From Culex pipiens pallens (lineage: Eukaryota; Arthropoda; Insecta; Diptera; Culicidae), in assembly GCF_016801865.2 (NCBI RefSeq), contig NC_068939.1:186100053-186164052 (forward strand): a stretch of DNA of 64,000 nucleotides, written 5' to 3'. Under the pieces are notes generated by a model. That model had not been told where the DNA came from, made no database searches, and was given only the letters and a program-made list of their open reading frames with translations. Both the position numbers and the translations under genes were made by a program. Of this stretch, positions 34,062 to 45,192 are shown one piece after another. How positions within the stretch are numbered: the stretch's first letter is position 1; each line of letters opens with the position of its first letter.

Positions 34062-34198
34062 CCGGAAGGGAGGGCGATTTCTTTCGTGGAAAGTATTTTT
34101 GAGTATTTGTTTTTTCTTGTAGGAAAATATTTTTTACACTCTATTTTGAAGCTATTATATGAACAGATAAAAAACTAAAAAAAACTTAATGGACTGCA

Positions 34199-34204
34199 TT
34201 TATT
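34199..34204 (-). terminator. Poly(A) signal of N4BP2
   Basis: TTTATT on the plus strand reads AATAAA on the minus strand, 19 bases past the N4BP2 stop codon, implying a very short 3' UTR. Confidence 0.6.
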
Positions 34205-34222
34205 GCTGTTGTCTTACTTACG

Positions 34223-37200
34223 CTAGCCCTGAGGCACCAATAACCGCTCCAACACGTCCGCATTGTTGTACACCTTGATCTTGAGGAAACCTGGGTTCAG
34301 TTCCACCGCTCTAGAATGGAAATTGGATGTTTGTAAGGTGTGAGGACCATTCAATACAATACAACTCACCTCAACCCCAAGTCTCGCAGCATGGCCTTGA
34401 CGCGGTGCTTGATGATGGGAATTCCGTCGGCCGAGTGCAGGCCGCGTCCCGTGATGATGAACAGTTCCTTGAACTGTTGCTGCCTGGTTCGCAGCTTGCG
34501 GGCGTGCTCGGCCAGGAACATCTCCAAACAGCGCAGCGCCTCTTCCGAGTGCAGGTAGTGCAGATCGAGGACGTCGGCGTTGTTCAGCGTAAGCTTGTGC
34601 ACTTCCATGATGGAATTTGAAGCCTTGCTGTTGTACAGGTCGATCTTGGTGCGGTGAAGTCGCGCGATTTGGGCGTAATACTCGGCAACGCCGGCGATGC
34701 CCCGCTGGATGGCGTTCCGTGCCTTTTCGTGGCATTCGTTCTTGAGATCTTGGTGGTGCTGGGCCAGGTTGCGGCATTCTTCGGCCGTTTTCAGGTGCAG
34801 GTTGATGGCTTCCTCGCCGGAAATGCTTTGCTCGAGTCCGGGCGGGGGAGGCGGTACAACGGGGACGGGTTCGGTTCGTTTGAGCAGTGCTTCACGCTCA
34901 CGTGCAATCTGATTGCGGAGTGTGGCGGGGATCGAGTTGTTGAGCACGTCGACCGTGTCGTTGAATTTGTTGTCGTGGGCGTGGAGGATCTCCGCCAGGA
35001 CGTTCTGCTCGACGCTGGGGTACATTTCTGCAAGTTTTTGGCGCGTCATCTGGGCTGCCAGGTCACGGGGCGCTTCCTTGGTCCATCCGTTCATTTCGTT
35101 CCGGTACGCCGTCATGGCCTGCTCCATATCGATGATGTCCGCCAGGTTTGGCGTGTCCGAGCTATTGAGCTTTTCGTTGAACAACGTCGGATATCGCTCC
35201 TTCACGTCCATCTGCTTCGCCATCTGAGCGTCCCTTTTCATTGTGACTAGTCTCTCCTCCTCGCGACGGCTATAAACCGAGTCCATAAACGAGAGGTAAA
35301 TCTGCTCCGCCATTTCACTGGCCATAAAAACTTTGGTCCTTTCCGGCGTCAAGTCGTCAATTGAAAATGATTTCGTCGAGTGTTTCTTTTTGAAAATTTC
35401 ATGCAACTGCTTTATCAGCTCAACCCCTAAAGTGACCTCAAGCACTTCCGGAACCGGGTCGATTGTCTCGTAGGAACATGACGGCTCCATATCCGCGTCC
35501 TGCTCAAGCTCCTCCTTAGTTATTATTCCTTTCGCCACTCGAATTTGCTGAATGTGCTTCGAGTAATTCTGTCTCTCCAGCACCACCAACGATTCTAGCT
35601 GTTTCTTGGCAAGTTGGACATCCCCCGAAATAGTCTTATCTTTTTTTCTCATTGTACTTCGGGGTGAGTTAACCGCCGACCGATCCGTTTCTTCTCCCGT
35701 CGAAGTAACTTGCACTGCCACCGGTTCGTTACAGCTACACTCGAGCACGTTTCCCCCAACCTCCTGCTCGACGACCGTCCCATTCTCCCCCTCGCTGTAC
35801 TCGTGCACGGTCTGATCCTCCAGTAGCAAATTGGCCGTCCAGTCTCCATCCCCGTTGCACTTTTCAAACAGATCCCACAGGTACGATGCCGGCACGAGCG
35901 GATAAAGGTTGCAAATCTCCGAAAAGCTAGAGTTCTCATTCTCACAACCCCGGCGATGCCTCACCAACGCGATCCGCTTTTTGTCCGATTTCTTCCGCTC
36001 GCTTCGTTTCTCTTTGGCCTTCGTCGGCGTCACTCCGCTCGAGCTGTCCGGAGTCTTCCACTCGGCAGGAATGGCCACTTTCGACAGTAAACTGAACGGT
36101 GTCTGCGGCTCGATGCGCGCGGCGCTGGCCATCTGACCTTCGTGGTCGGTTCCCGTCCAAAAGTTGGCACTTTCCTCGTCGTACGGTTTCCAGCTGACCA
36201 CGCCATCGTTACTGGCCAGCGGCCAGCTCCATTCGTCCCCATCGTTGACCGCGAGAATTTCTTCCTCAACTTGAGGCGGCTTGTTTGCTGACTGCTGATG
36301 AACTGGCGTTTGCCTGGGCGGTTTCGGCATTGGAATGCTGGCCAAATCAACGCACTCACGCTCGCTCGCCTCCGGCGAATTGGACGGAACATCGTTGGAA
36401 GCCTCCCAGTCGGAGGTCGTACTCCACACTGGCGCTTCGTCACCGCTTGTTTTCCCGTCGTCCAGCAAGTCTTCCCGCACAATCGGGTAGTGTCGCATCT
36501 TGGGTGGCGAATCGAGTGCGCGTTCCAGCTTGCACTGCCGAAACAGCTCCGAAACGTCCGACAGTCGTTCGTAGTTCAACAGCATGGTTTTGATTTTCGC
36601 TTCCGGCACACCGTGCACATTCCTCCCCGCCAAAGCTCGCGCGCTCTTCCTCCAGTGAGTCACCGGTTCCAGAACCCGCACGACATACCCGTTCTCCGCG
36701 GCGATCTCGACATACGCGTGCATCTCCCAATGCTTCATATGCGTATTGTCCACCACAATCGGACTCCACCCGGCGATGGCCTTATTGCGGACATTACTCT
36801 GGTTGAAGCGGTGGGCGTCGTCCAGCCGGTCCGGTTGCCACCTGTACACCCCATTAACAAGAAAGTAATCGTCCGCCCCAAACACATGGTTCCGGTAGTC
36901 CGAATTGCCCAGCGTTTTATCAATAAGCGCCCGGGCCAGGTGTGACTTACCAGATCCGGGCGGCCCACGCATCAGCACCATAACCCGCAACCCCTTGGAG
37001 ATCATCTCGACGATCTCGGCAAAGTTCGGCGGGTAATCATCCACGCGACCACCTCTGCAGTTCGGTCGCTGGGGCAAAACTCCAAATTGCTGGTTGCCAC
37101 CCTTGAGGAATGAGGCAAAATCGTTCGATTTCGGCGGAACCGTCTTCTTGATGGCACCCGTTGAGGTAGACTGTGGTTGCGCCACTTCTTTGGCATCGTC

Positions 37201-37380
37201 CTTCAGCAGAAACTCTATACAGGATTCCACTGAAAAACCAATAAGTTACAAAACTTATTTATGTAATGTTTCGAAATACTCACAATCCTTGTTGCAGAGG
37301 ACGGCCGTCGCAATGCGCGTTTGGTCCATGTAATCGCCAAACATCTCCGTTAGCTGGGCCAGCATCTCGTCCGTCTGCAT
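34223..37380 (-). CDS. N4BP2: N4BP2-like CUE/P-loop kinase/Smr protein
   Basis: Coding exons in transcript order are 37380-37284, 37229-34370 and 34310-34223, all GT-AG and in phase, giving 1014 residues. Residues 1-45 look like a CUE ubiquitin-binding domain. A polynucleotide-kinase-like P-loop domain follows, with GPPGSGKS at 121-128. A second helical CUE/UBA-like segment lies near 475-505. Near the C-terminus, DUF1771 (CRNLAQHHQDLKNECHEKA) precedes an Smr domain with LDLHYLH (from 920) and TGRG (959-962). Human N4BP2 has this order, and the Smr relatives yeast Cue2 and worm NONU-1 cleave mRNA at stalled ribosomes in no-go decay. Nuclease and kinase activities are inferred from family. The exon-2 frame continues through the donor, so the last exon supplies the final Smr strand. 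Confidence 0.93.
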
Positions 37381-38508
37381 TTTGCAATAGTCAGCTATTG
37401 AGAAAACAAAAAGGCATTCGAAGGTCAAAACACAAAAAAAAATGCGCGCAATATAAATAATATTATCTTAGAGAAAGCTTCCTAATCTGAGCTGACCTTG
37501 GTGGGAGTTTCGCCGCGAATAAAGGCACGATTGGAACACGTTTCAGGTGGGGGGGGATCGTCGTCCGGAATGAAAAGAGTGGTTGTGGGTGATAAGAACT
37601 AGCACCTTAATACTGCGTTTTACGAATGAATTTTTAAAGCTTGGTTCGCGTGAGCGAAATTTTGAGTTGAGTCAGCAAAACTTTACAATAATAAACCGAG
37701 TAAATAACAACACGCGCGTCGACCGATTTTGACAGTTGTTTTCGTTCAGAGATCGGGAACGCAAAAGGGGGTGATAATCAAATCACGTCACGACTTGCGT
37801 GAAAAAAATACACTGAAGGTCCGGGATAGTCTTAAAATATTAGATTTTCCGCTGAAATTCCTTTGTCGTGGAGTCGTTTCGTACTTTGCGTTATTCAACC
37901 TAAAAAAAATAAAAATCTCTTACCTGGAGGTCTGCAACAACAAAATTTAAATGTCTGAAAATCTGGCAACTTTGCCACAGTTTTGACAGCAGCTCAACAC
38001 ACGATCGCGATCGCGGCTTGGATCATTCTTGTCAAAATTTTGCACTCTTCTTGAATGGCTGCGCGTGGTTCCATTCATTCAATGCATATTAAACAATTAA
38101 GTTGATCAATCGGTGATCCAGAGTGATAGTGTTTACCGCAAAAGGCATTTTCCTCCGCCAATAAAATTATTCCAACAAGCGTCGTCGCGTCGGTTTCTGT
38201 TTTTCGGTGTGGCGTCGTGCGATTCAGATTTTGAGTTTCGGTGAACGGAAGAAAAAATGTGTGCCCGGTCGATTCGTGAATATTTTAAAAAGCGATGTTT
38301 TTGCAATTATTCCGAAAATGCATGCGAAAAAAGTTGCTGGTTGTTTAAACTATTCTGAGCATTTTTAGAAAATGGTAAAAATTTCGTAATTTGCTAAAAA
38401 AGTCATGTGCCAGTGAAAAAAAAGTCCGTTAGTGACTATGTGTTACTGCTCGACGTAAGGCTGATATCCGGTCTATCCGGCCGACGACAGCGATCGATCG
38501 GCGGCTGA
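37381..38508. promoter_or_regulatory. Divergent promoter region
   Basis: Holds the 5' UTRs and promoters of N4BP2 (minus) and the gene starting at 38509 (plus). A minus-strand CTCAATAG acceptor-like site lies just upstream of the N4BP2 ATG, suggesting a noncoding first exon. GATCGCGATCGCG near 38005 is a striking GC-rich palindrome-like stretch in an AT-rich setting. No TATA box is obvious. Confidence 0.4.
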
Positions 38509-38533
38509 ATGATGCCAAGGAAAGCTGCAACAG
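38509..38533 (+). CDS. First coding exon of an unidentified gene
   Basis: Two tandem ATG codons open a frame (MMPRKAAT) that ends at a strong donor CAG|GTAAGT after 25 bases, leaving phase 1. The preceding 300 bases have the GC-richer, CpG-bearing character of a 5' UTR. I cannot find the next exon with confidence; the gene may continue beyond a long TE-filled intron or past the window. Confidence 0.5.
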
Positions 38534-38673
38534 GTAAGTTTGCCTACTCTGTTTGAGATGTCTAAAGCTCCATAGGGGAGATTCTTATATGTTTGGAAGG
38601 TTAAGAACTCGCTCCTAACTGCATCCTATTTGTTGATTTTCACTATTTAAACAATTACTTTGTACACCCCACC

Positions 38674-38830
38674 CCGACGAAGTTGACTTTATAGATGTCG
38701 GCCACCATTGCTAGTACCAACCACTAGTGTCTTCCTTTTTATCTACAAGGACTTCGCCGCCCTGGGCTCCTAAGTGTATGAAAGTATGGCACGGAGCGAC
38801 GGCGCCGAATACCCATATTTACACAAAGAA
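38674..38830 (-). mobile_element. SINE (Val-like family), headless copy 3
   Basis: Reverse complement of the body and 3' end of 18818-19058 (GGAGCCCAGGGCGGCGAAGTCC on the minus strand). The tRNA-like head is missing, typical of 5' truncation. Confidence 0.8.
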
Positions 38831-39331
38831 AACAACCCACCCCTGCCCTGATAAAAAATCTGGATTTTTTTTTAAAGGTTCCTATAAACAAAATTTTAGT
38901 TTTTTTGCGGTTCCCAAAAGGCAAAAAACATTCAATATTACGCCAATTTAAAACGTCAGTCGCCATTCTATTTTTTTTAAATATTGTTTTTGAAAAGATC
39001 GGAAAATTTCATGAAATTTTTTAACATTGAAAATCGTACGATTAGTTACTGATACATCGGCATTAGAAATTGGAAGGTTGTTTGGTCACCCACTTAGACT
39101 TAGAAAACTTTAAATTTCCTGTTTCTTTTTCTTTAAGCCGCTGTATCTCAGCAACCAGAGGTCCAATCTTCAATGCCTCTTAGACAATTTTATAGCAAAT
39201 TTTCTGAACTTTAAAAAAAATATTTTTAGAAATGGTCACAGATTGTAAAAAAAACGAGGAAAAAAATTACTTTTCGATTGCAATTTCAAATTTACATAAA
39301 AAGCTTCCATTTTTACACATGGACACCACTT
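38831..39331. other. Intergenic or intronic AT-rich repeat-like sequence
   Basis: Nothing coding. GCTGTATCTCAGCAACCAGA near 39140 is a motif of a kind that recurs in the other repeats of this window. The last 13 bases (from about 39319, ATGGACACCACTT) are the left edge of the repeat that continues at 43814. Confidence 0.35.
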
Positions 39332-41558
39332 TGTAGAGTCCTTAAATATCCTGTGTGCACTCCGATCGTCACCGATGGCCTTCCACCCGTCCGCCCGCTA
39401 ACCATCGGTTCGTTCCGTCGTTCCCTGTCTAGACTCAAGACCGAACTCAAAACAATGCCATCCGCTCCGGCCGGTGGCTTTCTCTCGACTAAATAGCCAC
39501 GCGCTCTTATGTCAGAATGGAACACAAAGAGTTGCACGCAAGGTGTGGTGCAAACGCGATATGCATGCAAGGTGTGGTGCAATATAAATACAAGTCAGAT
39601 GATTTGCATCGCGTAGGACCCTACACCCCCATCTTACCTTAATAAAAACAAATAACTGTCAAATCTAGCGATGACTGTATTCCTGAACAATACCTTCAAA
39701 ATACTTACATTTTCAATCTCCCCACTAACCTACTTCAGGTTAATATATTGTATATAACCTTTCCCTTCAATTCAAAATCAAATAATCGAACAAACAATTA
39801 TTCTAATCCTATTCAGATTTTTTTTTCAAGCCAGCTCTTCGAATTCCGTAAAAAAACAACTTTACAATCGAAACTCGAATTGGCATCCAATACTCTATAT
39901 CTAAAGAAAACAACCGAATTAAAAATTGAATCCCTTTATTATTATTATGATCCTAGTAGATGTCTATAAGATACCTTGTTGACAATACTAAATTAGCTAA
40001 AAGTCAATTTCCGATAGATGTCTAGTAAATGTATCGGAGAAGTCGGCATTTTGCCTGGGACTTTCAAACTAAATTCAGTCACGGATTTGTACAGGACATA
40101 ACCAATCGGAACACGATTGATTAACAAAAACAAAATGTGACATTCTACTTTCTTTTTTTTCAATCGACTCTCAAATATTCAAAACTCTGTTCTATCAATA
40201 ATGACAGAATTAAACTGCCAAAACGATTACGTTAAAACCTCACTTTGCGGCAAAACCATAAAAAATCCTTTTCATTGGAAACTATTAACGATAACAGTGT
40301 TTTGTATTCTTCCAATGGAGCATTTCCATTCGAGCAGTTTTTTGCTTTTTTCTACAATGTATTCCTTATGGGAGAACTGTCATTTCTACCACTCGAATCG
40401 GGTACTCCATTTATACTCTCCAATACTGCATCCAATATTAAGCCACATCATGAATGAATGACGCCGCTTTAGCTAGCTGTCTGTTTACTCTTTTATCAGT
40501 GAACAAGCTGAAACATTTTCTTAATCAGGTTGGGCTAACCGCCTCGTTTATGTCAGCGCTTCTTATTTTTCTTTTATCTTTTCAATGTAACCCATTGTGC
40601 TTGTCAAAAGAATCTACAATCTGAGCTTTTTTTTAACAATCTTTGCTTTGCAACTTGAACAATTTACACTCCAATCATTAGAAGTTTTAACCAATTATTC
40701 AAACTTTACCTTTCACGCGTGAACTTACACAAGCTTGTTTGCGTAAAAGTTCATCCCCTACAAAAAGTAAGTAATGAGTACTGATACTCAGTTGTTCCCA
40801 ATATTGCAATTTCTATTCCGTATTTCATTCGCACTTCCACCCTAAACAAATTTGGCAAAGTTTTCCCCAAAATTCTGAGTAACCGCTTCGCTGTCATTAC
40901 ATTTGGTTAGATCAAAATCACATATCAAAACATGCTAGTTGCAGTTCGCTTAATTCAGCAAGAGCTCCTTCAATAATTGTACTCTTACCTTCATCGTGCA
41001 ATTTTAACCACATTATAGACCTCCTACCCTGTACTGCGAAGTTTGCCAACCATCTTGAAACGGCATACTTGCCCTTTACTGTTTACTGCTAAATGCTCGA
41101 CTCATCAATCCTAATAAAATTAACAACAACATCAATTATTGGAACTATTCCGATAACACTAACAACATTAAAGTTCTCATCCTATATGACCAATTGCTTC
41201 GTTTGTTGACCTATCATCATTTAAAAACAACTGTTTTGTCAAATAACAAAAGTGAAGTTCATCATTCTACGCTGGAATGCTGTCTTGCTAGACGCGCTAT
41301 TCTACATGCCTCCTTTTCAGAAAATACTCTTCTATCTCCACAATCACTGGTGAAATCATCAAACTCTTTCTAGATGTGTAATGATGCTTTTCAAAACAGT
41401 AAGAACATTTAGAGTCACTGAGATACCCGCTGCAAAATAATTCAGCATTCCAACAGCCCACTACGTCATCAGACTGTCTGTTGATGTTGCCATCTAAGAA
41501 ACAAAACTACTTAAACATTGGCATCTGCATGCCAAATGTATTTATACATCAAGTCCTC

Positions 41559-41965
41559 AAATCAAATCAAATTATTCGCTCTACAGCATTGCCTTGGCGA
41601 TCTCGATTGCGAGATTCCTACTGGAAACTAGGTGTTCGAAGGCTTGATTGTTGAGGCAAACCTCTTTTTACCCCTAAGCTTCCATCCACCCCGGGATTCG
41701 AACTAACGACCTTTGGATTGTTAGTCCAATTGCCTACCAGCGACTCCACCGAGACAGGACCCAGGGAGACGACTCCTACACCTGGACTGAGCTAACGACC
41801 TAACCCATTTAGGTTAGTCCGGGGCCAACATTTACTTCCCGTCCGACGGAAGGCGTGATCAGACAAATCTCGTCTCGAAAAATGCCACCGGGACCGTCTG
41901 GGATCGAACACAGGCCGACTGGGTGAGAGGCATTCACGCTTACCCCTACACCACGGTCCCGGTTA
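41559..41965 (-). mobile_element. SINE with two tandem tRNA-like modules
   Basis: An 11-bp target duplication ATCAAGTCCTC (41548-41558 and 41966-41976) brackets 407 bp read on the minus strand. Module 1 (about 41960-41886) is Glu-like, with A-box GTGGTGTAGGGGTAAGCG, loop CTCTCAC and B-box TGTTCGATCCC. Module 2 (about 41758-41688) has the stem TTGGA/TCCAA with loop CTAACAA (Val-like AAC) and B-box AGTTCGAATCC. The tail is pentamer-like TTTGATTTGATTTGA. The 3' body recurs near 17930-18350. Confidence 0.8.
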
Positions 41966-42884
41966 ATCAAGTCCTCCAGACTTCATTTTCGTACACGTCT
42001 CAACGACGGCCGAAACTCATATCGATCCTCGACGGCATCGATCTCTTACACTTCTCCAAAACATCCGAACCTCATATCGATCCACGCAGGCATCGATCTA
42101 TTGCACGTCTCAACGACGGCCGAAACTCATATCGATCCACGCAGGCATCGATCTATTGCACTTCTCAAAAATATCCAAACTTCACATGGATTCTCGCTGG
42201 TATCAAACCTTTCCTTTTTTTCAGTTCCATTCATCGGTGTTTCCTGTGCAGTCTGCCTTAAACATAAGTCATTCACATCACAACTATTCACATCAGTACT
42301 ATTTTTTTTTTTTTTCAAAATAAACATTGGTACAAACACGTCATTGCTACCGCTAGTAATCCGCCAAATCTTGCTCCTCAGATTATGCCCATCTTACTTT
42401 TCGATCGAAATACTTCCCTCAAATCTACCCACAGTCACAATAAAAACCACGCACTAAGCGAAGAGTCGAAAACACTTTCCATGCTGATGTTAACAAAATA
42501 AATCATCATGGCATCAATAATGTATCATCATTTCGAAGCAATTCACTTTGTTACCCTTAAAAAAACAAATCAGTTTCCCCTCGTCATCTGCTGCCGCAAG
42601 CCAAACAAAATATTTCCAAACGTCAGAACTTTTTTCTAGCTTTCCGAAACAATTTCTTTCACTCACTCACTCACCCCTTTTTATCCTTGCGGCCCTGTTG
42701 GTTATCGCCTCAAATCAAAATTCAAATCCAACTCACTTTTTTTCTAATGTTTACAAACAAGCCCGACCAGCAGAAATTTTAAATTTTCTTACTTTTTTTT
42801 TCACCGCAACACCACTTCTTTTCCAGCAATGCAGCACAATGCACTAGATCCTTTCGCTATAATTTATTTATAAACAAAACAATT

Positions 42885-42904
42885 TGTGTGTGTGTGTGTG
42901 TGTG
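42885..42904 (+). repeat. (TG)10 microsatellite
   Basis: Uninterrupted TG dinucleotides inside the LTR element interior. Confidence 0.9.
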
Positions 42905-43227
42905 CAACCAACCAAACGGGACCACGCGGTCACTTCTTACAAATTGAGTTGTTTCCATGTATTTTTAGATCTACATTCTATACATGCAAATAACTCGCAT
43001 AGGCATTTGGAAGGTGTTAGCTCTGCCGAGCTTCGGTGACCCATTTCTACGCTGGCTAGCCGAGCGCGAGGTACTTCAGCTTTATCGACAAGCCCCGCCC
43101 TGAAGAACGTTTGCACCAATCGGGTTCAAACGTTATTTAGAACTTCCGAACCCTTGTCAAATGGACAAGGACCCAGCGCGTATATAGTTGATAGTAACAG
43201 TATTCCTAATTCCAGTCATAGCTCACC

Positions 43228-43438
43228 AAGCCGTGATGGCCTAGTGGTTAGCATTTTTGCTTACCAATCCAAAGGACGGGGGATCGAACCCCGACTCGAG
43301 CGACTTTGATTTTTCGTTCATGTTCAGAGTTTCAAGATTTATAATTCCTATACTTTCTCGTTGGGAGCAGATGGGAATCGAACCCAGGACCATTCGCTTA
43401 CAAAGCGAACACCGTAACCAGTCAGCCACGGCCGCTCC
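43228..43438. mobile_element. SINE-like unit with two inverted tRNA-like ends
   Basis: On the minus strand from 43438, GGAGCGGCCGTGGCTGACTG... folds like a tRNA with stem TTCGC/GCGAA, loop TTTGTAA (Thr-like TGT), T arm GGGTTCGATTCCC and a closing TGCTCC. On the plus strand from about 43228, GCCGTGATGGCCTAGTGGTTAGC with B-box-like GGATCGAACCCC forms a second module pointing toward the first. About 60 bases lie between. Position 8 of the Thr-like module is C instead of U, and the neighbouring body suggests a SINE, not a working tRNA gene. Confidence 0.65.
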
Positions 43439-43813
43439 TTTTATTTGTAAACAAAACAATTTCACCTTAAAATCACAGATGGCCGAATTTCCTTCTTTTT
43501 TTTTACCCTCGTCGCCAATTGTAGAGTCCTTAAATATCCTGTGTGCACTCCGATCGTCACCGATGGCCTTCCACCCGTCCGCCCGCTAACCATCGGTTCG
43601 TTCCGTCGTTCCCTGTCTAGACTCAAGACCGAACTCAAAACAATGCCATCCGCTCCGGCCGGTGGCTTTCTCTCGACTCAATAGCCACGCGCTCTTATGT
43701 CAGAATGGAACACAAAGAGTTGCACGCAAGGTGTGGTGCAAACGCGATATGCATGCAAGGTGTGGTGCAATATAAATACAAGTCAGATGATTTGCATCGC
43801 GTAGGACCCTACA

Positions 43814-44490
43814 CACTTCATGCTACGAGAACCCACTTTGACGCAGTCTCAGGGCTTAATCGATGGCCGGTAAGCTGTCATCGAGACAAGGAGGTTCTCC
43901 GATAGTGGAAATACAGTGGACTCTCTGGCTGTCGATCTTCTCGATATCAATATTGCTCCAGCTGTCAATAAAATTTTCAGTCCCTTCAAGAAGATTGCTT
44001 TGATTTTGCGTTCTATAATTTGATAACTCCCTCTCTCGACGGTCCCTTCAATATCGACAACGAGAGAGTCCACTGTATCACATTTGTACAATGAACTGCT
44101 ACATATGTGATTTTTCCCTATCTTAATGTGGGTGTCAGGTTCGGATGGGGGTTTGTTTAAATTTAGTTTTTGTAGAATTTAGGTTTTTAACTATAAATAT
44201 CAACTTTTTATGCTTCGCATTTAGTTATTTAGGGACAAAATTAGTAATAGTGAATTTAGTAATTCTGTCAGAATCGGTGATTTTCATTCAAGTAGCATAA
44301 AAACCATTCTGATTTGTCAAAATTTCCATAGAGTCTCGATCAATCAGTAGTGAAATGATATCGGACTAAATTCGTTGATCTGTTGAACTAACGGTTGTCG
44401 GATTATGATTGTAGCGACCATCGTTGCGAATCGAGGATCTACTGGAATTCTGACGATCAAATGGTCGTCTCTTTTTCAATTAGCGACTTG
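43814..44490. repeat. Interspersed repeat shared with 30140-30650
   Basis: Right part of the repeat copy that the LTR element broke open; its left edge is at about 39319-39331. It carries its own nested 162-bp MITE and ends near AATGGTCGTCTC. Confidence 0.65.
43914..44075. mobile_element. TA-flanked MITE (Tc1/mariner or pogo type)
   Basis: The ends CAGTGGACTCTCT and AGAGAGTCCACTG are exact inverted repeats, bordered by TA at 43912-43913 and 44076-44077. The element is absent from the homologous repeat copy at 30140-30650, which supports insertion. Confidence 0.85.
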
Positions 44491-45192
44491 TAAAATATTA
44501 ACTGTTAGTCTATTTTTTTTGTTTTTAAAAGAAGCCAGACAGGTTTGAAAAGAAACGTACTAGAATACTTATCTATGGCTCCAAAAGTTGCGGGTTTTGT
44601 CCCTTAAAACATATAAAAAATGTCGAAAATCATAAATACGGTTTTTGGGAAATTAGGTTTAGATTTTTTTCCGCGTACCATTTTTTTTATTCCTGAAAAG
44701 TCATTATCAATACCGAAGACACCAAATTGATCAGAAAATTCCTTCAAAAGTTACAGCTATTTGAATATTTACGTACTATTTTTGTATGAAACCTGCCAAC
44801 ATTGTATGAAAACGTGAGCAGGGAGAGATCAAAGTTCGTAGAGGAGAGAAAACTCCGTTGTTTATTCGCTCCCTGCCCACCTTATCGCGTCTGAAGCTTT
44901 TATGAAATCTGCATTTAGCCCGTAAGCTCATGTGAACTTAAAATTTGGATCGCAAATCAAAAAAATGTGGGCACAATAAAATGTTCTCCAAATCTCTGCA
45001 TTTCAAATCTAATATGCGGTAGCAAAACTATTGGACTCAAATAATACATAAATTAAATTAAAATTGTCTAAGAAGCAAAGCCAAAGTCATGTCTCAAGAT
45101 TTATTTCATAAATCAACCAAGAAGCTTACCCAAATTAATTATGCTAACATATTGATTATTCCCTTAGACTAACTTAAAAACCACTAATCTCA
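44491..45192. other. Repeat-like sequence downstream of NRBF2
   Basis: No gene. GACACCAAATTGATCAGAAAA near 44720 and an A/G-rich stretch near 44815-44900 (resembling the 4866-5041 MITE) suggest old repeats. The last 100 bases are probably NRBF2 3' UTR on the minus strand. Confidence 0.35.

Larger units (their letters stand above)
39332..43813 (-). mobile_element. Young non-coding LTR retrotransposon (LARD-like)
   Basis: LTRs of 294 bp at 39332-39625 and 43520-43813 differ at one visible base (A/C near 39490) and have TGTAG...CTACA ends. A perfect target duplication CACTT (39327-39331 and 43814-43818) rejoins a repeat whose unbroken version is at 30140. Orientation is minus: a purine tract (AAGATGGGGG on the minus strand) abuts the 39625 side and a primer-site-like TTGGCGACGAGGG abuts the 43520 side. 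The 3.9 kb interior has no gag or pol frame, only short open stretches, and it carries two tRNA-like SINEs. It must have moved using another element's proteins. Confidence 0.88.

Noticed and set aside
33869..34102. 77-codon arginine/glutamine-rich plus-strand frame
   Set aside because: Another frame of the same exon reads a more protein-like sequence with a plausible acceptor and stop; this one is a shadow.
34654..36945. Several 100-215 codon plus-strand frames
   Set aside because: All are antisense shadows of the N4BP2-like coding exon.
43363..43438. Functional tRNA-Thr(TGT) gene on the minus strand
   Set aside because: Position 8 and parts of the D arm are atypical, and SINE-like body follows; a SINE head is the better reading.
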